Origin: Cellulosimicrobium cellulans
GTDB taxonomy: Bacteria > Actinomycetota > Actinomycetes > Actinomycetales > Cellulomonadaceae
Direction of reading: 5' to 3'
NCBI RefSeq assembly: GCF_016921195.1
Contig: NZ_JAFGYF010000001.1
Location: 310,001-374,000 of the forward strand
DNA length: 64,000 bases
The position numbers were made by a program, and so were the translations under genes. Each line of letters starts with the position of its first letter. The stretch's first letter is position 1. Below the pieces are notes generated by a model, which searched no databases, had not been told where the DNA came from, and saw nothing but the letters and a program-made list of their open reading frames with translations. Below, piece by piece: positions 33,609-41,894 of this stretch.

Positions 33609-34286
33609 CTGGCCCAGGCCCTCCTCGCGCGCCCGGACGATCGCGGCGGAGCGGTCGCGGACCGCGAGCTTGGCGAGCACGTTCGCGACGTGGTTGCGCA
33701 CGGTCTTGGGGCTGAGCGCCAGGCGGCGTGAGATGGAGGCGTTGTCGAGCCCCGCGGCGACCAGGTCGAGCACCTCGCGCTCGCGGTCCGTGAGCTGCGG
33801 GAACGGCACGCGCGCCGCGGCACGCCCACCGACGACGTACGCCATGGCCCGGTCGGCGACGGACGGGGAGAGGATCATGGCGCCGTCGGCCACCGCACGG
33901 ACGGCCCGCTCGACCTCGGCCGGGCTCGCGGACTTCACGAGGAACCCACGGGCGCCGGCACGGACGGCCGCGACGACGGCGTCGTCGTCCTCGTGCATCG
34001 TCACGACGAGGACGCGTGCGGTCGGGTCGGCGCGCACGAGGTCGCGCGTCACGTCGACGCCCGAGCCGTCGCCGAGGTCGAGGTCCATGAGCACGACGTC
34101 GGGCCGTGCCTCGTCGGCCCCCGCGCCGGACGCCGCCCCGTCGCCGGGCTCCAACCCGAGCAGCGTGCGCGACTCGGCGGCGGACGCCGCGTGCCCGACG
34201 ACGCGTACGCCCTCGAACGAGTCCAGCAGCGCCGCCATCCCGAGACGGAACACGGGATGGTCGTCCACGACCGCGACCCGGATCAC
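33600..34286 (-). CDS. NarL/FixJ-type response regulator
   Basis: This 228-residue response regulator has acidic residues D8 and D9 and phospho-acceptor D68 in VVLMDLDLGDGSG. A Gly/Ala/Asp-rich insertion near 46-61 delays the acceptor relative to typical NarL proteins. The LuxR-type helix-turn-helix is LTDREREVLDLVAAGLDNAS, then ALSPKTVRNHVANVLAKL. The GTG at 34286 overlaps the kinase stop by GTGA, and the upstream extension in the same frame is not coding. Its stop abuts the tandem repeat. Confidence 0.9.
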   Translation of the reverse strand: MIRVAVVDDHPVFRLGMAALLDSFEGVRVVGHAASAAESRTLLGLEPGDGAASGAGADEARPDVVLMDLDLGDGSGVDVTRDLVRADPTARVLVVTMHEDDDAVVAAVRAGARGFLVKSASPAEVERAVRAVADGAMILSPSVADRAMAYVVGGRAAARVPFPQLTDREREVLDLVAAGLDNASISRRLALSPKTVRNHVANVLAKLAVRDRSAAIVRAREEGLGQPR

Positions 34287-36265
34287 GACGCGCCCTCGCG
34301 CGCGAGCGCCCCCGCCGGGACGAGCGGGAGTGTCGCGCGCACGCGCGTCCCCGGGCGCTCGTCGTCGGCCCGCGCCGCGGTGACCTCGAGGCGCCCACCG
34401 AGCTCGTCCGTGCGCTCGCGCAGCGACCGCGAGCCGACGCCGCGGGTCGCCTCGGGCGCGATGCCGCTCCCGTCGTCCTCGCACGTGACCACGAGGCAGC
34501 CGTCACCGAGCCGGACGGTGAGGCGGCACTCCCCGGCGCCGGAGTGCCGCGCGGCGTTGACGACGCTCTCGCTCGCGATCGCGTAGGCGGCCGCGGCGAC
34601 GCGCGGGTCGAGGCCGTCGCACGGGTCGCACCGCACGTCCACGACGAACCCGCCGAGCGCCTGGCGGCCCGCGAGCTCCCCGAGCGCGACCTCGAGCCCG
34701 TGCTCGTCGAGCGAGGGGGGCAGGAGGCTGCGGGAGAGGGCGCGGACGTCCTCGACGCGCTGCGCCACCTCGGCGCCCAGCGCGTCGAGCACGGCGGCGG
34801 CCGCGGCCGGGTCGGTCTCGAGCGTGTTGCGCGCCCCCTGCAGACCCAGGCGCAGGCCGACGAGCCATGGCCCGACGCCGTCGTGCAGCTCCCGGCGGAT
34901 CACGCGCCGCTCGGCGAGCCGGGCGCGCGTCGTCGCGTCACGCGCCTCCTCGAGCTCGCGCGCGCCCTGGGCGAGCGCGAGGCCCGCGCCGAGCACGGGC
35001 AGGAGCTGGTCGAGCGCGTCCCGGGTCCGCGCGTCGAGGCGCTCGCCCGCCCGGGCGACGACGTGGACCCGGCCGAGCACCCGTCCGCCGTGCGTCACGG
35101 GGAGCGAGGCGGTCTGCCCGGTCGAGCGGGAGGTCGGACCGGCCCAGGCAGAGCCGGGTCGGTCCTCGGGGACGCCGGGCCCGGTCGGGGGGTCCGGGGC
35201 GCGCTCGATCGTCACGCTCTCGAGGCGCAGCGCCTCGCGCACGCCGACCGCGAGGCTCACCACGAGGTCGTCCGCGGTCGACGCGGACGACAGGTGCCGA
35301 CCGACGCTCAGCGCCGCCCGGCCCGGATCGTTGCCCTCCCCGTAGACGAGCGTGCGGACCCGGTGCCGCAGCCAGGTGTGCAGGGGCTGCACGGCGAGCG
35401 CCACCCCGACCGCCGCGAGGATCTGCGCGGCGGGGCCGTCGACCACGGTCGTCGCGAGCACGACGACGACCGTGTACACGACCGCGAGGCCCACGGCCAG
35501 CATCGCGGCGACGGTCGCGCGCGAGAGCACGAGGTCGATGCCCCACAGCCGGTTGCGCAGCACGCACACGAGGATCGCCGCGGGGAAGAGCGCCTGGCAC
35601 GCGAGGTGCGTGAGGGGGAGCGCGAGGAGCACGTCGGGGTCGGCCCACGTGCCGAGCAGCGGGAGGAACGACAGCGCCATGAGCGCGGTCCCGAGCGCGA
35701 GCAGACCCAGGCCGCGGCGTTCCCCGACCGGACCGCGGCGCCATCGCCACGCGGTCGCGGCGGCGGTGACGAGTCCCATGGCGACGACGCCGACGATCGC
35801 GGGGCGCGGGTCGTCGGTGGGGGCGAGGAAGAAGAAGGCGATGGACGCCGCGCCTCCCGCGACGCCGCACCACGCGCCCGTGCCGAGCCGCGCGCCGCGC
35901 ACGAACCACGGGACGAGGACGAACAGCCCGACCGTCCCGGGGACCCACGCCCAGCCGTAGGCGTCCGCGAGCGGCGCCAGCGGCGGCAGGCCGGGGTGGG
36001 TCGACGCGTAGCTGCGCCACGCGCCGCCCAGGGCCGCGACCCCGCCGCCGATCCCCGCGAGCGCGACGAGCCAGCCGACGACGTGCGGCCGGCGCACGAG
36101 GATCACGGCGGCGACGGTACCGTAGACGAGCGCGACCGTCGCGTCGACGACGACGAACAGCAGGTCGCCCAGCAGCAGGGGCACGCCGGACGTGAGCTGG
36201 AGCGCGAGCGCGGACACGCCGAGGACCCAGGCGAGGACGCCGATCGTCCAGCCCGTGCGGGGCAT
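34283..36265 (-). CDS. Multi-pass sensor histidine kinase (NarX/DesK group)
   Basis: This 660-residue kinase has a membrane sensor of about eight to ten helices in the first 300 residues. A GAF-like segment (about 330-450; GRHLSSASTADDLVVSLAVG) follows, then a histidine in RRELHDGVGPWLVGLRLGL. The HATPase domain contains SESVVNAARHSGAGE and GSRSLRERTDELGG. The long membrane region suggests sensing of a lipid or envelope state. The start is the ATG at 36265; an in-frame GTG at 36295 is possible. It is coupled to the following response regulator. Confidence 0.85.
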   Translation of the reverse strand: MPRTGWTIGVLAWVLGVSALALQLTSGVPLLLGDLLFVVVDATVALVYGTVAAVILVRRPHVVGWLVALAGIGGGVAALGGAWRSYASTHPGLPPLAPLADAYGWAWVPGTVGLFVLVPWFVRGARLGTGAWCGVAGGAASIAFFFLAPTDDPRPAIVGVVAMGLVTAAATAWRWRRGPVGERRGLGLLALGTALMALSFLPLLGTWADPDVLLALPLTHLACQALFPAAILVCVLRNRLWGIDLVLSRATVAAMLAVGLAVVYTVVVVLATTVVDGPAAQILAAVGVALAVQPLHTWLRHRVRTLVYGEGNDPGRAALSVGRHLSSASTADDLVVSLAVGVREALRLESVTIERAPDPPTGPGVPEDRPGSAWAGPTSRSTGQTASLPVTHGGRVLGRVHVVARAGERLDARTRDALDQLLPVLGAGLALAQGARELEEARDATTRARLAERRVIRRELHDGVGPWLVGLRLGLQGARNTLETDPAAAAAVLDALGAEVAQRVEDVRALSRSLLPPSLDEHGLEVALGELAGRQALGGFVVDVRCDPCDGLDPRVAAAAYAIASESVVNAARHSGAGECRLTVRLGDGCLVVTCEDDGSGIAPEATRGVGSRSLRERTDELGGRLEVTAARADDERPGTRVRATLPLVPAGALAREGAS

Positions 36266-36365
36266 CCCGGCGCGGCCGGGACCGGGGTCGGCCACGGGCC
36301 CACGGTAGGGCCGCGGCACGCGCGGCGAGAAGGGCCCCGGCGGGAGATCACCCGGCCTCGGCCGA

Positions 36366-36458
36366 CGGCGAGATCGGCGGCCCGGGGCCAGGGCGGCGGT
36401 CGCAACCGCCGACCTCGACCGGACGCGCCGATCTCGCCGCGTGCTGCCGATCTCGCGG
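36366..36458. repeat. Inverted and repeated GCCGATCTCGCCG elements
   Basis: CGGCGAGATCGGCG (36366-36379) and its exact 14-base complement (36426-36439) enclose 46 bases. A third, shorter copy, GCCGATCTCGCGG, follows at 36446-36458, just before the stop of the next gene. The unit GAGATC also occurs upstream near 36343. It may form a strong terminator for the 231-residue membrane-protein gene or be a REP-like intergenic repeat. Confidence 0.6.
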
Positions 36459-36465
36459 GTCGCGC

Positions 36466-37161
36466 TCAGCGCCGGTCCCCGAGGGCGAAGCCGAGCGCGG
36501 TGACGAGGAGCCAGATCGGCCCCACGAAACCGGCCATGTACTGCAGCGGCGACACGCCCGTGAGGAGCGCGAGCCCGCCGAGCACGAACCCGACGACGCC
36601 GATCCAGCGGGGCGCGGCCGCGTGCCGCAGCGCGGCGACCCCGAGTGCGACGCCCGCGACGCCCGCGCCGACCCACAGCCAGGGGATCGTCGCGACCCAG
36701 TCGCTGTAGAACGCGCCAGACTCGGGGACGATGAGCGCGGTGTCGCCGAGGCCGAAGAGGAACTGCGTGTCGAGGCCCGAGCCGAGCAGCCCGGCGACCG
36801 AGACGAGCACGAGCCCCCAGCCGGCGACGGTCGGCAGGAGCGACCCGGCGGGTGCCTGCGCGTCGAGACGGCGCTTGAGGCCCGCGGCGAACACGAGCAC
36901 GAGCAGCGCGCACGCGATCGTCGCGGTGTGGAACACGATCTGGGTCCCGGTCCGGCCGGCGAGGTCGGCGACGATGGCCTCGGCGTCGCCCGCGGTCTCC
37001 TCCCAGTTCACGCCGAGCGCCATCGAGGACTGGATCGAGACCAGGCCGAGGACGCCGGCGACGACGCCGGTCCAGGCCCACGCGCGGGGCGTCGTGCCGC
37101 GCGAGCGACGGGTCGGGTCGCCGGCGAGCGGCGACGGGGCGGTGAGCGAGCTGTCCTGCAT
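36466..37161 (-). CDS. Multi-pass membrane protein of unknown function (DUF998-like)
   Basis: This 231-residue protein has a Ser/Thr/Arg-rich cytoplasmic start and about six hydrophobic segments. The outer segment SSMALGVNWEETAGDAEAIV follows helix 1, and LDTQFLFGLGDTAL follows helix 3. I do not recognise a defined family beyond a loose similarity to DUF998-like proteins. It lies in tandem upstream of the histidine kinase, so it may be part of, or regulated by, that system. Confidence 0.7.
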   Translation of the reverse strand: MQDSSLTAPSPLAGDPTRRSRGTTPRAWAWTGVVAGVLGLVSIQSSMALGVNWEETAGDAEAIVADLAGRTGTQIVFHTATIACALLVLVFAAGLKRRLDAQAPAGSLLPTVAGWGLVLVSVAGLLGSGLDTQFLFGLGDTALIVPESGAFYSDWVATIPWLWVGAGVAGVALGVAALRHAAAPRWIGVVGFVLGGLALLTGVSPLQYMAGFVGPIWLLVTALGFALGDRR

Positions 37162-37303
37162 GGGACGACCTTCCGTTCGGGCCGCCCATCCCGCGGCCGG
37201 GGACCGCCACGGGTGCGGCGGTCGCCGTAGCGTCGGCCGGGCGGTGTCCCGGGTCCCAGGGGCACGCGTCCCGACGTGCCGGGCAGTCGCGCCGTGCCGT
37301 AGA

Positions 37304-37322
37304 GCCCCCGTTCGTCGGGGGC
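37304..37322. terminator. Short GC hairpin in the divergent intergenic region
   Basis: GCCCCCG and CGGGGGC pair around five bases, between the divergent membrane-protein gene (36466-37161) and the gene at 37390. Terminators are not expected between divergent starts, so it could be a regulatory hairpin or a boundary. Confidence 0.3.
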
Positions 37323-37358
37323 CGCGACCCGTCCAGAACAGGCTGAACCTGCGGTTGC

Positions 37359-37386
37359 GGAACCTGACCGGGGGCGGGACCGTTAC
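37359..37386 (+). promoter_or_regulatory. ECF-sigma-type promoter with leaderless start
   Basis: GGAACC (37359-37364) and CGTTAC (37381-37386) are separated by exactly 16 bases and match the consensus for envelope-stress ECF sigma factors. The ATG begins three bases after the -10 box, so transcription would start at or next to the start codon. Confidence 0.55.
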
Positions 37387-37389
37387 CGC

Positions 37390-37809
37390 ATGATCCGGTT
37401 CCTGCTGAGCTTCGCGATCAACGTGGTCCTCGCCGCCGTGGGCCTTCTCGTCGCCTCGAGCCTCTTCGACGGCGTCACCGTGCACGCCTCGGGCTTCGTC
37501 CTCGCCGTGCTGATCTTCGCGGTGGCGCAGGCGGTCCTCGCGCCGTTCGTGTTCAACGTGGCGCGCAGGTACGCGTCGGCGATCCTGGGCGGGATCGGTC
37601 TCGTGTCGACGTTCCTCGCCCTGTGGGTCGCGACGCTCGTCGGGGACGGCCTCGAGATCTCGGGCGCGTCCACGTGGATCGGTGTCACGGTCGTCGTCTG
37701 GCTGATCGGCGCGCTCGGCGGCTGGTTCCTCGGGTGGCTCGTGCTCACGCGCTGGTGGGACCGTCGCCAGGAGCAGAAGCGGATCCGCGAGGCGACGGCC
37801 GGGGGCTGA
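37390..37809 (+). CDS. Phage-holin-superfamily-IV-like membrane protein
   Basis: This 139-residue protein has four hydrophobic helices and the PF04020-like start IRFLLSFAINVVLAAVGLLV, with an Arg-rich C-terminus. Despite the family label it is common in bacterial chromosomes as a small membrane protein with no link to phage. The position of the ECF-type promoter directly in front suggests it belongs to an envelope-stress regulon. Confidence 0.75.
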   Translation: MIRFLLSFAINVVLAAVGLLVASSLFDGVTVHASGFVLAVLIFAVAQAVLAPFVFNVARRYASAILGGIGLVSTFLALWVATLVGDGLEISGASTWIGVTVVVWLIGALGGWFLGWLVLTRWWDRRQEQKRIREATAGG

Positions 37810-37843
37810 CGGCGCCACGGACCACGGTCGGTCGGGCGCCGTC
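37808..37843. terminator. Bidirectional terminator between convergent genes
   Basis: GACGGCGCC (37808-37816) and GGCGCCGTC (37835-37843) form a nine-base-pair stem with an 18-base loop. The left arm overlaps the stop codon of the membrane-protein gene, and the convergent regulator gene ends eight bases beyond the right arm. Confidence 0.55.
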
Positions 37844-37850
37844 GCCCGCG

Positions 37851-38480
37851 CTACCGCAGGAGCGTCTCGACGCGCTCGACGCAGTCCGCACCGCCCCGCA
37901 CGCCCTCGTCCACGACGAGCCGGGCGAGCTCGCGCAGCGGGACGTTGCGGTCGTTGGACACGCGCTTCAGGCGCGCGAACGCCTCGTCCGGGTGCACGCC
38001 GTAGGCGGCCACGAGGACGCCCTTGGCCTGCTCGATCGTCCCTCGGGTCTGCGCGGCGGCCGCGATGTCGCGGCGGGCGCGCTCCTGGGCGTGGTCGGCG
38101 ACCGTGCCCGTGACGTCGACGAAGTAGCCGACGAGCTCGACGACGCGGCCCGTCTCCCGGTCCCGGCGACCCTGCCCGACGACGACCAGGTAGCGCTCCT
38201 TGCCGTGCGCGTCCATGATGCGGTGCACGCTCGAGAAGGGCTCGCCCGTCGCGCGGGCCTCGTCGAGGATCTGCCGGACCCGTTCGCGGTCGTCGGGGTG
38301 CTTGTGGGCGAGGACGAGCGCGGTCGTGGGCACGACGTCGCCCGGCTCGAAGCCGTGCAGGCGGTACGTCTCGGGCGACCACCACCACACGCCCGTGCTC
38401 AGGTCCAGGCGGTACTGGCCGATCTGCTGGTGCGCTCCGCGCGCGAGGGCTTGCTCGATCGCACGGTCGTCGATGGACAT
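37851..38480 (-). CDS. PAS-ANTAR RNA-binding regulator
   Basis: This 209-residue protein combines a PAS domain (about 18-125; WWWSPETYRLHGFEPGDVVP and YFVDVTGTVADHAQ) with a C-terminal ANTAR domain (about 145-200; AQTRGTIEQAKGVLVAAYGV, then ARLKRVSNDRNVPLRELAR). ANTAR domains bind paired RNA hairpins and act as antiterminators. The PAS domain probably senses a small molecule or redox state. Its RNA target is unknown. It lies upstream of no obvious operon on its own strand. Confidence 0.9.
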   Translation of the reverse strand: MSIDDRAIEQALARGAHQQIGQYRLDLSTGVWWWSPETYRLHGFEPGDVVPTTALVLAHKHPDDRERVRQILDEARATGEPFSSVHRIMDAHGKERYLVVVGQGRRDRETGRVVELVGYFVDVTGTVADHAQERARRDIAAAAQTRGTIEQAKGVLVAAYGVHPDEAFARLKRVSNDRNVPLRELARLVVDEGVRGGADCVERVETLLR

Positions 38481-38538
38481 GCTGGCCTCCGGTGATCGGA
38501 GTGATGAGGAGCCGGGTCCAGACTCGACCTTCGCGAGC

Positions 38539-40326
38539 CTACCCCGGTTCCCTTGCCCTCCGGGCGGTCTCGGCCGCGATGGCGTCGTCGATGTCGGCGT
38601 AGACGGGCGGGCGATCGTCGCGCTCGACGGCGGCGCGCAGCTCGTCGCGGACCTGACCGACGTTGCGCGCGAGGACGAGCCGGGCGCCGAGGCGGTCGAG
38701 GTCGGTGCGCAGCGTCGCGAGCATCTCGGCCGCGTCCACGTCGACGAACGGCACGGTCTCGGTGTCGAGGACCACGAGGCGCGGCGACGACTGCGCGACG
38801 AGGCCGCGGACGCGGTTGCGGACGGCGTCGGCGTTGGCGAAGAACAGCCCGGACTCCGGGCGCACGACGAGCACGCCGGACACGGACGTCCCGCCGTCCT
38901 TCTGGAGCACGGCCCGCCGGTCCCCGTCCACCCACACGCCGTGCGCGGAGCGCACGAGGACCGCGACGTGCGGCCGCGACGCACGGGCGAGGAGCAGGAG
39001 GAGCGACAGCAGGACACCGATGACGAGGCCGGGGAGCGTGTCGAAGACGAGCACTCCGAGGGCCGCGGCCGCCGCGGCGTAGAAGTCGCTGCGCGCCGCG
39101 TTGCCGTAGAGACGCCGCATGGTCGGGGTCCGCAGGCCGTAGAGGCGGCGCAGCGCGCGCACGTCCACGAGCTCGACGACGGCCGCGATGACGACCGCGG
39201 CAAGCGTCGCCTCGGGTAGCGACTCGAAGACCGGCGTGAGGAACAGGAGCGTGAGGACGACGAGCACCGCGGCGGTGAGCCCCGAGACCTGGCTCTTTGC
39301 CCCCGCCCCGCCGTTGACGGCCGTCTTCGACAGGCTGCCGTTGACCACCATCCCCGCGGCGAGGCCCGCCCCGAGGTTGGCGGCGCCCATGCCGATCAGC
39401 TCGCGGTTGGTGTCGATGTCGTAGCCCTCGCGCGCGGCGTACGTCTTCGCGGCGCCGAGCGCCTCGGCGAAGCCCACGAGCATGACCCCGGCGCACGGCC
39501 CGATCAGCGCGGTGTAGTCGGACCAGTCCATGTCCGGGAATCCGAGCGCGGGTAGCCCGGCGTCGATCGGGCCGACGATCTCCACGCCGTCGTCGTCGAG
39601 CGAGAACGCGAGGATCGCGACGATCCCGATGAGGACCGCGACGAGCGAGCCGGGGACCCGGGGCGCCCATCGCTTGGTCGCGAGGAGCGCGGCGAGCGTC
39701 CCCAGCCCCAGCACCACGGTCGGGCCGTTCGCGGTGCCGAGCTCGGTGAGGATCGTCCACGCCTTCTCGAAGAAGTTGCCCTCCCCCTTCTCAACCCCGA
39801 GCAGGGCCGGGACCTGGCCGATGATGATGACCAGCGCCATGCCGACGATGAACCCCTTGAGCACGGGCTCGGAGATGAACGACGCGACGAACCCGAGCCG
39901 GGCGATCCCCGCGACGAGGCACAGGACGCCGGTCACGAGCGCGACGCCCGTCGTGAGCGCGGTGAAGAACGCCGCGTCGCCGGGCGCGAACACCGCGACC
40001 ACGCCCGCCGAGAGGGCGGCCGTCGCGGACATCGGTCCGACGACGAGGTGGCGCGAGCTGCCGAACGCCGCGTAGAGGATCAGCGACGGCACGGCGGCGT
40101 AGAGGCCGACGACGGGCGAGACGCCCGCGATCGACGCGTAGGCGAGCGACTCCGGCACGAGCACCGCCCACACCGTGAGCCCCGCGACGAGGTCGCCCTG
40201 GAGCCAGGCCTTCTGGTAGCCGCGCAGCGAGCCGAAGACGAGCGGTGTCCGGGCGGTCCGTGCGGCACCGCGGCCCCGAGAGGTGCCACCGGAAGGTCGC
40301 GTCACCGTGCTGCCGGGTCCCGCCAT
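38539..40326 (-). CDS. SulP-family anion transporter with STAS domain
   Basis: This 595-residue SLC26/SulP carrier has the family signature LTVWAVLVPESLAYASIAGV near residues 50-70 and about 12 membrane segments. LGAGLAAGMVVNGSLSKTAV is visible in the core. A C-terminal STAS domain (about 470-580; LFFANADAVRNRV, then VVLDTETVPFVDVDAAEML) completes the layout. These carriers move sulfate, bicarbonate or other anions. Nearby alkylsulfatase and other envelope genes make sulfate plausible, but this is inference. Confidence 0.92.
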   Translation of the reverse strand: MAGPGSTVTRPSGGTSRGRGAARTARTPLVFGSLRGYQKAWLQGDLVAGLTVWAVLVPESLAYASIAGVSPVVGLYAAVPSLILYAAFGSSRHLVVGPMSATAALSAGVVAVFAPGDAAFFTALTTGVALVTGVLCLVAGIARLGFVASFISEPVLKGFIVGMALVIIIGQVPALLGVEKGEGNFFEKAWTILTELGTANGPTVVLGLGTLAALLATKRWAPRVPGSLVAVLIGIVAILAFSLDDDGVEIVGPIDAGLPALGFPDMDWSDYTALIGPCAGVMLVGFAEALGAAKTYAAREGYDIDTNRELIGMGAANLGAGLAAGMVVNGSLSKTAVNGGAGAKSQVSGLTAAVLVVLTLLFLTPVFESLPEATLAAVVIAAVVELVDVRALRRLYGLRTPTMRRLYGNAARSDFYAAAAAALGVLVFDTLPGLVIGVLLSLLLLLARASRPHVAVLVRSAHGVWVDGDRRAVLQKDGGTSVSGVLVVRPESGLFFANADAVRNRVRGLVAQSSPRLVVLDTETVPFVDVDAAEMLATLRTDLDRLGARLVLARNVGQVRDELRAAVERDDRPPVYADIDDAIAAETARRAREPG

Positions 40327-40503
40327 GACCAGCCTCCACGCTCGACGACGTTCCGTGACCGATCATCCCGGCCCCGCGCCGGACCGCCACCGGAGCCGCC
40401 GTCGCTCGCCGCGCGCGACCGCACGACGGGGGATACGTTCGACGCGTCCCGGGGCGCGGCGTCGCGCTCCCGCCGAACGCACGAACGGAACGAGGGGTCT
40501 GGC

Positions 40504-41001
40504 ATGGCAACGCTCACCGTGTGGAAGTTCGACACCCCCGAGGGTGCGCAGCGCGCCGAGGACGCGCTGCTGGCGCTCCAGAAGCAGGAGCTCATCCAGG
40601 TCCAGGACGCGGCGACCGTGTCCTGGGAGGAGGGCAAGAAGAAGCCGAAGACGCGGCAGGGCAACAGCACGACGGCGGTCGGGGCGCTCGGCGGCACGTT
40701 CTGGGGCCTGCTGTTCGGCCTCCTCTTCTTCGTCCCGCTGCTCGGCGCGGCCATCGGTGCGGCCTCCGGCGCGATCGCCGGCGCGCTGACCGACGTCGGC
40801 ATCGACGACGACTTCATCGACTCCGTGCGCAGCAAGGTCACGCCGGGGACGTCCGCGCTGTTCGTCCTCACGTCGGGCGCGGTGATCGACCGCGTGCACG
40901 AGGCGCTCCAGGCCGAGGGCATCCACGGCGAGCTCATCCAGACGAACCTCTCCGCCGACGAGGAGGCCAAGCTCCGCGCGGCCTTCGACGAGAACGCCTG
41001 A
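40504..41001 (+). CDS. DUF1269-family protein, copy 1
   Basis: This 165-residue protein starts MATLTVWKFDTPEGAQRAED. It has a glycine-rich hydrophobic core (GLLFGLLFFVPLLGAAIGAA, then SGAIAGAL) and the KVTPGTSALFVLTS element of DUF1269. A second copy lies at 45732-46214 with the same start pattern and the same VTPGTSALFV block. The family is widespread in actinobacteria and often stress-induced, but its function is unknown. Confidence 0.85.
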   Translation: MATLTVWKFDTPEGAQRAEDALLALQKQELIQVQDAATVSWEEGKKKPKTRQGNSTTAVGALGGTFWGLLFGLLFFVPLLGAAIGAASGAIAGALTDVGIDDDFIDSVRSKVTPGTSALFVLTSGAVIDRVHEALQAEGIHGELIQTNLSADEEAKLRAAFDENA

Positions 41002-41160
41002 GCGGTCCAGGACCCGCGGCGAGGCCGCACGGGTGAGGTGCCCGACGGCGGTGCGTGACGTCGTCGAGCACCTCGCCCGCCCGTGCGCTTCCCTCCGCGC
41101 GCCGTCGTCCCCGTAGATCCCGCCGTCCCGTCCGGGACCGGACCACGAAGGAGGCCGCCC

Positions 41161-41832
41161 ATGGGCGCGGCGATCGGCCAGTCCCTCCCCATCGCGGTCG
41201 GCGTGCTCGTGAGCCCGCTGCCGATCGTCGCCGTCGTGCTCATGCTCGTGAGCGGGCGCGCGAAGGCCAACGCCTTCGCGTTCCTCGTCGGCTGGTTCGT
41301 CGCGGTCGGCGCGGTGACGCTCGTCGTCGCGCTGGTCGCGGGGTCCGCCGTCCCGCAGGACGGCGGACCGGCGCTGTGGGCGGCGATCCTCAAGCTCGTC
41401 CTCGGCGTGCTGCTGCTCCTGCTCGCGCTCAAGCAGTGGCGGGGGCGCCCGCGCGACGGCGTCGACCCGCCCGCACCCCGCTGGATGGCCGCGATCGACG
41501 CGTTCACGCCCGTCAAGGCGGCGGGGCTCGCCGTGCTCCTCGGCGCGGTCAACCCGAAGAACCTGCTGCTCGTCGTCTCGGGCGGTGCCGCGATCGCGTC
41601 GGCCGCGCCGGACGACGCGACCGCCCAGGTGGTCGCGGCCGTCGTGTTCGCCGTCGTGGCGAGCGTCGGGGTGGCGGCGCCCGTCTTCATCTACCTCTTC
41701 ATGGGCTCCCGCGCGGCCGCGATGCTCGACGCGCTCAAGGCCTGGATGACCCACAACAACGCGGTGATCATGGCCGTCCTGCTGCTCGTCCTCGGGGCGA
41801 AGCTGCTCGGCGACGGCATCGCGGCGCTCTGA
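41161..41832 (+). CDS. GAP-family (SfLAP) membrane protein
   Basis: This 223-residue protein has six predicted helices and the GAP/LysE-like signature. Examples are SLPIAVGVLVSPLPIVAVVLML at the start and AAGLAVLLGAVNPKNLLLVVSGG with the conserved NPKN. Related proteins export glycolipids or small molecules. It lies 62 bases before the alkylsulfatase gene on the same strand, so they may be co-transcribed. Confidence 0.85.
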   Translation: MGAAIGQSLPIAVGVLVSPLPIVAVVLMLVSGRAKANAFAFLVGWFVAVGAVTLVVALVAGSAVPQDGGPALWAAILKLVLGVLLLLLALKQWRGRPRDGVDPPAPRWMAAIDAFTPVKAAGLAVLLGAVNPKNLLLVVSGGAAIASAAPDDATAQVVAAVVFAVVASVGVAAPVFIYLFMGSRAAAMLDALKAWMTHNNAVIMAVLLLVLGAKLLGDGIAAL

Positions 41833-41894
41833 CCACGCGTCTCGCCGGCCCGCGGGTCGGCCACACGCCCACCCGTCCCGAACGCGAGGAAGAC

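Noticed and set aside
37390-37809. Prophage holin
   Set aside because: The family name is historical. No phage structural, lysis or integrase gene is nearby, and the gene has its own ECF-type promoter.
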